6,380 bases of DNA, from assembly GCA_002344975.1 (NCBI GenBank), contig DDUV01000094.1:10673-17052 (forward strand). Direction: 5' to 3'. A program made the translations under genes and the position numbers. The stretch is from Saprospiraceae bacterium UBA2329. Lineage in GTDB: Bacteria; Bacteroidota; Bacteroidia; Chitinophagales; Saprospiraceae. The notes beneath the pieces are model-generated. The model was not told the origin of the DNA, ran no database searches, and saw only the letters and a program-made list of their open reading frames with translations. This document shows, piece after piece, positions 1 through 6,021 of this stretch (positions within the stretch are counted from its first letter, which is position 1; every line of letters starts with the position of its first letter).

Positions 1-76
1 CATTTTCGCCAAAGGATTAGATAAGTAAACGATTCATTTTAAGTGTCTTATCTAATCTTTTGGCCTAAAGAAAATG
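1..76. repeat. Long imperfect palindrome downstream of the ATPase gene
   Basis: The core arms are 9-25 (CCAAAGGATTAGATAAG) and 47-63 (CTTATCTAATCTTTTGG). They pair along all 17 positions, with one G-T wobble (14 with 58), around a 21-nt spacer (26-46). The stem resumes further out: G8 pairs with C64, and CATTTTC (1-7) pairs with GAAAATG (70-76) after an asymmetric bulge at 65-69. The left arm begins at the window edge, so the structure may be longer. No T-run follows either arm, so a simple intrinsic terminator is not supported. It lies 3' of the ATPase gene. It could be a dispersed palindromic repeat, the end of an element, or a stabilising 3' RNA structure. The palindrome is directly visible; its function is unknown. 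Confidence 0.75.
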
Positions 77-90
77 AACATTTATTTTTG
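59..90 (+). promoter_or_regulatory. Possible Bacteroidota-type promoter pointing into the ATPase 3' end
   Basis: TTTG (59-62) and TATTTTTG (83-90) match the Bacteroidota -33 (TTTG) and -7 (TAnnTTTG) boxes with a 20-nt spacer, which is in the usual range. Transcription would start near 97 and run antisense to the end of the ATPase gene. No plus-strand gene follows, so this is either an antisense promoter, an outward promoter belonging to a repeat element, or chance in AT-rich DNA. The -7 box lies inside the 20-bp sequence that recurs at the right edge of the window. Confidence 0.3.
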
Positions 91-100
91 CCCCACTACT
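81..100 (+). repeat. 20-bp inverted repeat, left copy
   Basis: TTTATTTTTGCCCCACTACT is the exact reverse complement of 6361-6380. Identity stops inward of position 100, where the ATPase stop codon begins. Its outward extent cannot be judged, because the other copy reaches the window end. Read in the direction of ATPase transcription, the repeat starts at the last base of the TAA stop. Both copies therefore lie just 3' of a gene pointing out of the window, in the same orientation relative to that gene. Confidence 0.85.
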
Positions 101-1527
101 TAGTGTGTAAACAGAGCGTCTATATCAAGCGCTTGGTCAATGAGGCCGAGACTATGTTCGTTTTCGATGAGGCCGCGGGGCGACAGTAAGTTGAGGAATA
201 TGTGTTTGGAGCTTTGGGAATAATGACGAAATAGTGCCGACTTGCGACGCAATCCATCTGCTGCTGATTTTGTCAGCACATAAGGCTCGGAGTGAAATTT
301 GATTTCGAACAGATTGATGACATTGTCCTGTCGGTCTATAAGCAGGTCCACCTGAACTCCTTCCGTGCCGGCCTGGGCAGAGCGATAAAAGGCCGAGGAC
401 TCCGAATAAACGCCCGATATGCCCAGCGCTTTTTTTATTTGGACAATGTGTTTGAGGCAAAGCGACTCAAAAGCATACCCCACCCACGCTTTGTAAGATT
501 GCGTTTGACTGAGGTTGGTCCAGATGTGTTTGTCCAGATTGGGGCGGGTTGCGATGAATTTGAGAAAAAACAGGGAGTACTCGTCGGTGAGCCGGTACAC
601 CATGTCTTTGCGCTTGCGCCCGAAACTGAAATAGGAAGAAATAAACCCGGATGCTTCCAATTCTTCCAAACACAGAGAAAACGCGCCCCCGTCAGGTATC
701 CCGACAGCGGCGAGGATTTCCGGGCGCCCCATGCCTGTTGGTTTCGCCGCTAATGCACGAACGACGGCGATATGATGCTCCGGATTGTCGAACAATGCGG
801 GATACAATCGTGAAAATTCACTTTGCAACGTTCCGCCGGGAGAAAAGCACACATCCTGAATGTTTTGATGAGCACTTTTACCTTTGGTCACTTCATTGAG
901 ATAATGCGGGATGCCGCCCAGTGCCATGTACAGCATGGCCGTTTGATACCGGTCTAAATTAATGTGCCTGCTTTTTAGAAAATCTTCCGTTTCCCTCAGC
1001 GTGAAAGGCTTCAACTCAATTCGTTTCGTGATTCGATTGTGCAATCCCCCTTTATCGTTGATGAGCTTTTGCAACATCCACGAAGCAGCAGAACCACAGA
1101 GCACCACGATCACCTTGTGTTGCACGGCCCAGGTATTCCAAAAAAAGCTCAACGCATTTAAAAATTTGGAGCGAGCGGTGGCCAACCAAGGCACCTCGTC
1201 AAAAAACAACACGTTCTGATGCTGTGATACATCGTTCTCTAAGCAGAGCGTGAGGGCGAAAAAAGCCTCCTGCCAGGTTTTGGGAGGTTTGGAAGGAGCA
1301 TGCTCTCCAAAAGACAATTTGAGGCGAAAATGAAAATTGCCCAATTGCTCCCGGAGGGTAGCGTTTTTTACCCCAGAGGTCTCAAATCGTATTTTACCTT
1401 CGAAAACAGAATGAATGAGGAAGGTTTTCCCTACCCGTCTCCTGCCTAAAACGGCTACCAATTCGGAGCTTTCCGAGTCAAGTACACGCTCCAATATGCC
1501 CCTTTCTTTTTCGCGCCCGACCAACAT
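100..1527 (-). CDS. AAA ATPase with C-terminal PD-(D/E)XK-like domain (COG1672/DUF234 type)
   Basis: This 475-residue protein belongs to the archaeal-type ATPase family (COG1672; PF01637 with a DUF234-like C-terminus), which is often multicopy in Bacteroidota and archaea. Visible parts, in order: the N-terminal VGRE motif (residues 3-6); Walker A GRRRVGKT (28-35); Walker B VLFFDE (106-111, acidic D110 and E111); a sensor-like CGSAASW (144-150); and GLHNRITKRIELKPFTLRET (161-180), which is typical of the family. A winged-helix-like stretch follows at about 250-315. The C-terminal part carries E354, D394 (VDLLIDR) and E408-x-K410 (FEIK), the spacing expected of a PD-(D/E)XK nuclease fold. The ATG at 1525-1527 sits directly before VGRE, so the start is convincing, and the frame is intact. 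The protein is probably cytoplasmic and DNA-associated. Its biological role is not established; defence or mobile-element maintenance is only inference. It stands alone, with its own promoter region at 1549-1589. Confidence 0.9.
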   Translation of the reverse strand: MLVGREKERGILERVLDSESSELVAVLGRRRVGKTFLIHSVFEGKIRFETSGVKNATLREQLGNFHFRLKLSFGEHAPSKPPKTWQEAFFALTLCLENDVSQHQNVLFFDEVPWLATARSKFLNALSFFWNTWAVQHKVIVVLCGSAASWMLQKLINDKGGLHNRITKRIELKPFTLRETEDFLKSRHINLDRYQTAMLYMALGGIPHYLNEVTKGKSAHQNIQDVCFSPGGTLQSEFSRLYPALFDNPEHHIAVVRALAAKPTGMGRPEILAAVGIPDGGAFSLCLEELEASGFISSYFSFGRKRKDMVYRLTDEYSLFFLKFIATRPNLDKHIWTNLSQTQSYKAWVGYAFESLCLKHIVQIKKALGISGVYSESSAFYRSAQAGTEGVQVDLLIDRQDNVINLFEIKFHSEPYVLTKSAADGLRRKSALFRHYSQSSKHIFLNLLSPRGLIENEHSLGLIDQALDIDALFTH

Positions 1528-1548
1528 GGTTGTCTTTTTTTTGTTTTA

Positions 1549-1589
1549 AATTCGCGGAATGTGGCAAAAATAACACGATTCCGCGAATT
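1549..1589. promoter_or_regulatory. Paired operator-like sites at the ATPase promoter
   Basis: AATTCGCGGAAT (1549-1560) and ATTCCGCGAATT (1578-1589) are a perfect 12-bp inverted repeat with a 17-nt spacer. Each arm is also nearly a dyad on its own: ATTC and GAAT around a GCG or CGC centre. The arm centres are 29 bp apart, close to three helical turns. The spacer holds the ATPase -7 box (1565-1572). A protein bound here would cover the transcription start on one side and the -33/-7 spacer on the other, which suggests repression. No regulator gene lies in the window. An RNA hairpin is less likely, since most of the repeat would lie upstream of the predicted transcript start. Confidence 0.55.
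1565..1572 (-). promoter_or_regulatory. -7 promoter box of the ATPase gene
   Basis: On the minus strand this reads TATTTTTG, a full match to TAnnTTTG. The predicted start is near 1558, giving a leader of about 30 nt before the ATG at 1527. No TTTG is found at the expected -33 distance; the nearest is about 33 nt upstream. The promoter may therefore be weak or activator-assisted. The 11-mer TTATTTTTGCC around this box also occurs inside the 20-bp repeat at 81-100. Confidence 0.45.
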
Positions 1590-1611
1590 ATGGCGCATTT
1601 TTTGACAAAAA

Positions 1612-1788
1612 CTACTTTTGTCCCGCATCCAGCTTGGCCAAAATCCGCGCCACGTCCTGTCGCTGCGCTTCGAGGGCGGCTTTGAGCGCCTGGATTTCGG
1701 CGGCCTGCCCGACCTGACACTTGCCGGCGCTTTTCCCAATTGCAGAGATGTGGCTGACGAAGTGCGCCGCCCGGAGGTTTGGATTCAT
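1612..1788 (-). CDS. Small coiled-coil protein, or 3' remnant of a larger gene
   Basis: This is a 58-codon frame from ATG (1788-1786) to TAG (1614-1612). An in-frame TGA lies two codons before the ATG, so the frame cannot be longer as it stands. Residues 26-58 form a textbook amphipathic helix: I32, L35, L39, (Q42), V46, I49 and L53 follow a 3-4 heptad pattern in an Ala/Glu/Gln/Lys-rich background. Codon third positions are GC-rich like those of pyrC, which suggests real coding origin. Residues 1-25 have no recognisable pattern. The C-terminal coil resembles the ends of larger Bacteroidota surface or tail-fibre-like proteins, so this may be the tail of a gene whose upstream part was lost. I do not recognise a function. 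A short hairpin, GACAAAA (1604-1610) with TTTTGTC (1616-1622), surrounds the stop. Confidence 0.4.
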   Translation of the reverse strand: MNPNLRAAHFVSHISAIGKSAGKCQVGQAAEIQALKAALEAQRQDVARILAKLDAGQK

Positions 1789-1807
1789 CGGTCAGCGCCG
1801 AAATGCT

Positions 1808-1815
1808 TATCTTTG
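1808..1815 (+). promoter_or_regulatory. -7 promoter box of pyrC
   Basis: TATCTTTG matches TAnnTTTG exactly. The predicted transcription start near 1822 lies 17 nt before the ATG at 1839. The nearest upstream TTTG (1778-1781) is 26 nt away, longer than the usual 19-21, so the -33 box is not convincing. This box supports the ATG at 1839 over the in-frame upstream ATG at 1779, which would lie before the transcript begins. Confidence 0.55.
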
Positions 1816-1838
1816 AAGCTCAAAAATCATTCACGGCC

Positions 1839-3176
1839 ATGTCTTCCATTCTCATAAAAAACGGCGCCATCGTTGATCGCGGCGCCATCCGCCACGGCGA
1901 TCTGCTCATCAGAAACGGGCGCATCGAGCGCATCGGCGGCATCATTGACAGCCCTGCCGATCAGGAAATTGTAGCCGAGGGCCGCTTCGTCATGCCCGGC
2001 ATCATAGACGATCAGGTACACTTCCGCGATCCCGGTCTCACCCACAAAGCCGACCTCTACACCGAACCGAGAGCTGCCGTAGCGGGAGGCGTCACCTCCT
2101 TCATGGAGATGCCCAATACCAAGCCGCCGGCACTCACACAGGCGCTGCTGGAAGAAAAATATGCCGCAGCCGCCCAAAAATCGCTGGCCAATTACTCTTT
2201 TTTTATGGGCGCCTCCAATGACAATTTGGACGAGGTGTTGCGCACCAATGGCCGCGATGTGTGCGGCGTGAAGGCGTTCATGGGTTCCAGTACCGGCAAT
2301 ATGCTGGTGGATGCGCCCGCTACGCTGGAGGCATTGTTTTCCAATGTGCCGCTGCTCATCGCCACGCATTGCGAAGACGAGGCCACCGTGCGCCGCAACG
2401 AAGCGCTGTGGCGCGAACGCTACGGAGAGGACGTGCCCATGTCGGAACACCCGCACATTCGCAGCGTGGAGGCCTGCCTGCTTTCGTCCTCTTTTGCGGT
2501 GGAACTGGCGCGCAAGCACAACACCCGCCTGCACATTCTGCACATTTCCACAGAGGAAGAACTTGCCCTTCTTCGAAACGATATTCCGTTGGAGCAAAAG
2601 CGCATCACTTCCGAGGTATGCGTGCATCACCTCTATTTCAACAGCGACGATTATGCCCGCTTCGGCTCGCAGATCAAGTGCAACCCGGCGGTAAAAGCGC
2701 CCCGACACCAGCAAGCGCTGCTGCCCGCTCTGCTCGACAACCGGCTCGACATCATCGCCACCGACCACGCGCCGCATACATGGGAGGAAAAGCAATATTC
2801 GTATTTCGGAGCGCCGTCGGGCGTGCCGCTCGTGCAACATTCGCTCAATATCATGCTGGAATTTTACCATCAGGGGCGCATTTCCATGGAGCGCATCGTG
2901 GAAAAAATGTGCCATGCTCCGGCGCAGTGCTTTCAAATAGAACAGCGTGGATTTTTGCAGGAAGGCTACTGGGCCGATGTGGTGATCCTCGACCCCGACC
3001 GCGAATGGACGGTGACGCCCGACAATATTTATTACAAATGCGGCTGGTCTCCGTTGCTGGGGCATACCTTCCGGGGCATGGTGGAGGCTTCTATTGTGAG
3101 TGGCCATCTGGCGTACCAAAACGGACGTTTTTTTGAAGGAAAAAAGGGGGGAAGAATGCTGTTTGAGAGGGAGTGA
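1839..3176 (+). CDS. pyrC: Dihydroorotase
   Basis: This 445-residue cytoplasmic enzyme interconverts N-carbamoyl-L-aspartate and L-dihydroorotate, the third step of de novo pyrimidine synthesis. It has the amidohydrolase fold of class I dihydroorotases. Visible features: PGIIDDQVHFRDPG (53-66) with H61 and R63; MPNTKP (91-96) with N93; the likely carboxylated lysine K145 in CGVKAFMGSSTG (142-153); zinc-ligand histidines H177 (THCED) and H235 (LHILHIS); substrate-site KCNPAVK (280-286); and catalytic D309 in TDHAPH (308-313). The first histidine of the usual DxHxH motif is Q59 here. I recall the same DDQVHFR form in other Bacteroidota dihydroorotases, so it is probably lineage-typical. Length is normal. 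I chose the ATG at 1839 because it gives the family-typical MSSILIKNG start and lies after the -7 box. Allantoinase or hydantoinase is the main alternative and fits less well. Confidence 0.9.
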   Translation: MSSILIKNGAIVDRGAIRHGDLLIRNGRIERIGGIIDSPADQEIVAEGRFVMPGIIDDQVHFRDPGLTHKADLYTEPRAAVAGGVTSFMEMPNTKPPALTQALLEEKYAAAAQKSLANYSFFMGASNDNLDEVLRTNGRDVCGVKAFMGSSTGNMLVDAPATLEALFSNVPLLIATHCEDEATVRRNEALWRERYGEDVPMSEHPHIRSVEACLLSSSFAVELARKHNTRLHILHISTEEELALLRNDIPLEQKRITSEVCVHHLYFNSDDYARFGSQIKCNPAVKAPRHQQALLPALLDNRLDIIATDHAPHTWEEKQYSYFGAPSGVPLVQHSLNIMLEFYHQGRISMERIVEKMCHAPAQCFQIEQRGFLQEGYWADVVILDPDREWTVTPDNIYYKCGWSPLLGHTFRGMVEASIVSGHLAYQNGRFFEGKKGGRMLFERE

Positions 3177-3179
3177 AAA

Positions 3180-4880
3180 TCATTTTTCTCCTCCTCCCGC
3201 CCGCATATCCTTCACCATCAGTTCCCATTCCCGCCGCTCGTCCCATTGGCTTTCTTCCAAAGTATAACACACGTCGAAAGGTCGCTGGAGCAGGCCCTTC
3301 GTCAGCGCCTCGCCCTGCCCGAACGCGATGCCCGACATGCTGCGCTCGCCCTGCCGGAGCGATAGTTTGAGGTGATCGCCCTTGAGCAGCCGCGAGTAGC
3401 CGGTATCGCTCACTTGCTTGGTGACGAACACCGGATTGCGGTTGCCGGGGCCAAAGGGGGCAAATTGTTTCAGCACCCGCCCGAATGCAGGCGTAATGTC
3501 CTGTAAATCAATCTCTGTATGGACGGAAATGACTTTGCGAATATCGTCTTCCGACAAAGACTGCCGCACCACCGCCTCGAATCGCTCGCTGAAAGCATGC
3601 ACATTTTCGGGCAGCAGACTCAGTCCGGCAGCGTGTGCATGGCCGCCATAGCTTTTCAGCAAATCCCGGCACTGCCCCAGCGCTGCATGAAGATCGAAGC
3701 CCGCCACCGAGCGCGCCGAGCCCACTGCCATTCCGTCTGAATGGGTGAGCAGGATGGCCGGTTTGTGGCAGCGCTCCACGATGCGCGAGGCCACAATGCC
3801 CACCACGCCTTTGTGCCAGTGCGGGCCATAGAGTACAATGCTGCGGCGCGTTTCGTCGTGTGCAGCAGGCATGGCCTCTGCTTCCTCGAAGGTGCGGAGG
3901 TCGTATTCGCGGCGCAGTTGGTTGCGGTATTCCAGCACCCGGCTGTACTCGGCGGCCACGAGGCGGTCTTGGGCCAGCATCAATCGCACAGCCTGCCCGG
4001 CGTCGGCCATGCGCCCGGCGGCATTAATCATCGGCGCCAGTCCGAACACAATATCGCTGACGTTGAGCGGGCGCGAGCGGCGACTTTCCTCAATAAGCGC
4101 GTTCAGTCCGGGCTTGTCGCTGCGGTTGAGTTGCTGCAATCCGTACCAGGCCAGCACCCTGTTTTCGCCGGTCATGGGCACGATGTCGGCGGCGATGCTG
4201 ATGACCAAAAAATCGAGCAGAGACTGCCAGTGCGACGCGTCCACCTCGTAGCGGGCAGAGTAGGCTTGCGCCAGTTTGAGGGCCACGCCGCAGCCGCTGA
4301 GTTCTTTGTACGGATACGCGCAATCGGGGCGTTTGGGGTCTAATACGGCCAAGGCTTCGGGCAGGGCGTCACCCGGCAGGTGGTGATCGCAGATGATGAA
4401 ATCTATGCCGTAAGCATGGGCGCGCGTCACCTGATCTATGGCCGTAATGCCGCAGTCCATAGCGATGATGAGTGCGGCGCCGTTCTCGCGGGCATACTCA
4501 ATGCCTTCGATCGAAACGCCGTAGCCCTCGCGGTATCGGTCGGGAATGTAGTAGTCGAGATGCGGGTGCAATTTTTTCAAAAAGCTGTACATCAGCGCAA
4601 TGGAGCAGGTGCCGTCCACGTCGTAGTCGCCGTAGAGCAGGATTTTTTCACCTTTTTCAATGGCCTGCCGGAGCCGTTGTACCGCCGCATCCATATCCTG
4701 CATAAGAAAAGGATCGTGCAGGTCTTCGAGCGAAGGCCGGAAAAAAGCCTTGGCCTGCTCGAAGCTGTGAATGCCCCTTTGTACCAACAAGCGACACAGC
4801 ACCGGGTGAATGCCCAGCGCCTGCCGGAGCGATTCTGCGGCGTTTTCATCGGTACTCAGCAATTTCCATTCGGTGCGCAT
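3180..4880 (-). CDS. recJ: Single-stranded-DNA-specific 5'-3' exonuclease RecJ
   Basis: This 566-residue cytoplasmic DHH-family nuclease degrades single-stranded DNA from 5' ends in RecF-pathway recombination, mismatch repair and base-excision repair. All core motifs are present: YGDYDVDG (83-90; D85, D87, D89), MDCG (141-144; D142), DHH (165-167), SGCGVA (195-200), ADIVP (231-235; D232), INAAGRM (285-291), then the DHHA1 domain with KGVVGIVASRI (357-367) and GGHAHAAG (412-419). The C-terminal OB-like region contains FAPFGPGNRNPVF (473-485). Length fits a short RecJ. The frame stays open upstream to an ATG at 5018, but that would add 46 residues without family likeness, read through a long inverted repeat. 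The ATG at 4880 (MRTEWKLL) is preferred. recJ converges with pyrC, with 3 bp between the stops. No clear -7 box was found in front of it. Confidence 0.95.
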   Translation of the reverse strand: MRTEWKLLSTDENAAESLRQALGIHPVLCRLLVQRGIHSFEQAKAFFRPSLEDLHDPFLMQDMDAAVQRLRQAIEKGEKILLYGDYDVDGTCSIALMYSFLKKLHPHLDYYIPDRYREGYGVSIEGIEYARENGAALIIAMDCGITAIDQVTRAHAYGIDFIICDHHLPGDALPEALAVLDPKRPDCAYPYKELSGCGVALKLAQAYSARYEVDASHWQSLLDFLVISIAADIVPMTGENRVLAWYGLQQLNRSDKPGLNALIEESRRSRPLNVSDIVFGLAPMINAAGRMADAGQAVRLMLAQDRLVAAEYSRVLEYRNQLRREYDLRTFEEAEAMPAAHDETRRSIVLYGPHWHKGVVGIVASRIVERCHKPAILLTHSDGMAVGSARSVAGFDLHAALGQCRDLLKSYGGHAHAAGLSLLPENVHAFSERFEAVVRQSLSEDDIRKVISVHTEIDLQDITPAFGRVLKQFAPFGPGNRNPVFVTKQVSDTGYSRLLKGDHLKLSLRQGERSMSGIAFGQGEALTKGLLQRPFDVCYTLEESQWDERREWELMVKDMRAGGGEK

Positions 4881-4904
4881 GGCGGTGGTGATATTCGTGA
4901 TGTG

Positions 4905-4961
4905 TTTAGTGAAGGGGTGACTTAGCCAGGCACTCAATCTGATAGTCACCCCTTCACTAAA
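4905..4961. repeat. Perfect 18-bp inverted repeat upstream of recJ
   Basis: The left arm TTTAGTGAAGGGGTGACT (4905-4922) and right arm AGTCACCCCTTCACTAAA (4944-4961) are exact reverse complements around a 21-nt spacer (4923-4943). The stem can extend by one G-T wobble and one A-T pair (4903 with 4963). Its recJ-proximal edge is 24 bp before the recJ ATG. Neither side is followed by a T-run, so it is not an intrinsic terminator. Each right arm contains TCAC twice, 8 bp apart. It could be a paired operator, a 5'-leader hairpin controlling recJ, or a dispersed palindromic repeat. Confidence 0.85.
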
Positions 4962-5037
4962 TAAGCAAGAATCAAACTCGCAGCTTTGATATAGACGGCG
5001 AAACATGCCGGATTCCATAAGACCTCAGAAAAAATTT

Positions 5038-5045
5038 TACTTTTG
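5038..5045 (+). promoter_or_regulatory. -7 promoter box of the chaN-like gene
   Basis: TACTTTTG matches TAnnTTTG. The predicted start near 5052 leaves a leader of about 11 nt before the GTG at 5063. I see no TTTG at the -33 distance. Confidence 0.5.
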
Positions 5046-5062
5046 TCTCAAAATCATCTACC

Positions 5063-5923
5063 GTGAAACCAATCCAACTACTGCTGTTCTTCGCTTTTGC
5101 CTTATTGCTCAACTCCGCCGCCGCGCAACCCAAAACCGCCTACGTTTTGTACGATGCCGCCGGCAAAAAGGTGAGCTACGAAAAAATGATTAAGACACTG
5201 AAAGACAAAGATATCGTTTTGTTCGGCGAGTATCACAACAATCCCATCTCTCACTGGCTCCAAATTGAAACCGTGATGGACCTGCACCCGCTGCGGCCTT
5301 TGGTGCTGGGCGCCGAGATGTTTGAAACCGACAATCAGGAGGCCTTGGACATGTACTTGGCCGGAACGATCAACGACAAAGGTTTGGACTCGCTGGCCCG
5401 CCTGTGGAAAAACTACCCCACCGATTACGCGCCTTTGGTTCGGTTTGCCCAAAAAAACAAACTGCCTTTTGCCGCCACCAATATCCCGCGCCGATATGCT
5501 TCCAAAGTGGCGCGCGGCGGTTTTGAAGCCTTAGACACCCTCAGCGATCAGGAAAAAGCCTGGATAGCCCCGATGCCCATGCCCTACGATGCGGAATTGC
5601 CCGGCTACAAAGCCATGCTGGAGATGATGGGCGGTCACGGCGGGGCCAACTTGCCCAAAGCGCAGGCTAGCAAAGACGCTACGATGGCGCATTTCATTTT
5701 GCAATATTATCGTCCGGGGGCCTTGTTCATACATTTCAACGGGGCCTATCATTCCGACAACTACGAGGGCATTCTCTGGTACCTGCGCCGGCAGCAGCCG
5801 CAACTCCGCTATGCCACCATTTCTACCGTCTCGCAGGCCGACAACCGCAAGCTGTTGCCCGAAAACAAGGGCCGCGCGGATTTTATCATTTGTGTGGATG
5901 AGGATATGACGACAACGTATTGA
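5063..5923 (+). CDS. Secreted ChaN-like (DUF399, haem-binding fold) protein
   Basis: This 286-residue protein belongs to the ChaN/DUF399 family (Cofac_haem_bdg, PF04187), related to the TraB/EreA/Tiki superfamily. Residues 1-21 form a signal peptide: K2, a hydrophobic core LLLFFAFALLL (6-16), then NSAAA with likely signal peptidase I cleavage before Q22. There is no lipobox cysteine, so it is probably periplasmic rather than a lipoprotein. Family motifs: LFGEYHNNPISHWLQ (53-67; E56, H58, H64), GAEMFETDNQEALDMYL (83-99; E85), ATNIPRRYA (138-146) and HFNGAYHSDNYEGI (224-237; H224, H230). ChaN of Campylobacter binds haem and is linked to iron uptake; whether this protein does so is inference. 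The start is GTG, chosen because it gives a complete signal peptide and lies just after a -7 box; no ATG fits as well. An 8-T run (5927-5934) follows the stop without a convincing hairpin. Confidence 0.85.
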   Translation: MKPIQLLLFFAFALLLNSAAAQPKTAYVLYDAAGKKVSYEKMIKTLKDKDIVLFGEYHNNPISHWLQIETVMDLHPLRPLVLGAEMFETDNQEALDMYLAGTINDKGLDSLARLWKNYPTDYAPLVRFAQKNKLPFAATNIPRRYASKVARGGFEALDTLSDQEKAWIAPMPMPYDAELPGYKAMLEMMGGHGGANLPKAQASKDATMAHFILQYYRPGALFIHFNGAYHSDNYEGILWYLRRQQPQLRYATISTVSQADNRKLLPENKGRADFIICVDEDMTTTY

Positions 5924-5954
5924 GGGTTTTTTTTCCGTAAAAGATTTGCCCAAT

Positions 5955-5999
5955 GTAACCTCGGTCACCTTCCGGGAGATGCAGAACACTGCTTTTTTG
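5955..5999 (+). promoter_or_regulatory. Crp/Fnr-like dyad and weak promoter of the rhodanese gene
   Basis: GTAACC (5955-5960) and GGTCAC (5963-5968) form a dyad of pattern GTRACC-N2-GGTYAC centred at 5961.5. This resembles sites of Crp/Fnr-family regulators. A poor -7 match, CTTTTTTG (5992-5999), would give a start near 6003-6006. The dyad centre then falls about 42-44 bp upstream, the position used by class II activators. The weak -7 box and missing TTTG at -33 fit an activator-dependent promoter. The regulator is not in the window; the assignment is inference. Confidence 0.4.
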
Positions 6000-6021
6000 C
6001 ATCCAAAATCAGAACACGACC

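Noticed and set aside
292..753. A 153-codon plus-strand frame within the ATPase gene
   Set aside because: It is antisense to the conserved C-terminal half of the ATPase and shows no domain or start signal of its own.
1613..1620. Another TAnnTTTG box (TACTTTTG) on the plus strand
   Set aside because: There is no -33 box, it overlaps the stop of the coiled-coil frame, and no gene starts nearby; a distal pyrC promoter is possible but unsupported.
1779..1838. Upstream in-frame start for pyrC adding 20 residues
   Set aside because: The added residues do not fit the family N-terminus and the -7 box at 1808-1815 lies inside them.
1827..3119. A 430-codon open frame on the minus strand opposite pyrC
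   Set aside because: It is the antisense shadow of pyrC; its translation has no recognisable domain and pyrC has full catalytic motifs.
2261..3136. A 291-codon plus-strand frame overlapping pyrC in another frame
   Set aside because: Arg/Ala/His-rich composition is typical of an out-of-frame reading of a GC-rich gene.
3165..3198. Possible shared bidirectional terminator between pyrC and recJ
   Set aside because: Only GAAAA (3175-3179) and TTTTC (3184-3188) pair well around a 4-nt loop; the GC-rich extension is mismatched, so support is too weak.
4905..4961. Integron attC site or CRISPR repeat pair
   Set aside because: The R'/R'' core motifs of attC are not visible, and CRISPR repeats are direct, not inverted; no integrase or cas gene is present.
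4881..5018. Upstream in-frame start for recJ adding 46 residues
   Set aside because: The extension reads through the inverted repeat and does not resemble RecJ; the ATG at 4880 gives a normal N-terminus.
5921..5936. Terminator after the chaN-like gene (8-T run)
   Set aside because: No convincing hairpin precedes the T-run.
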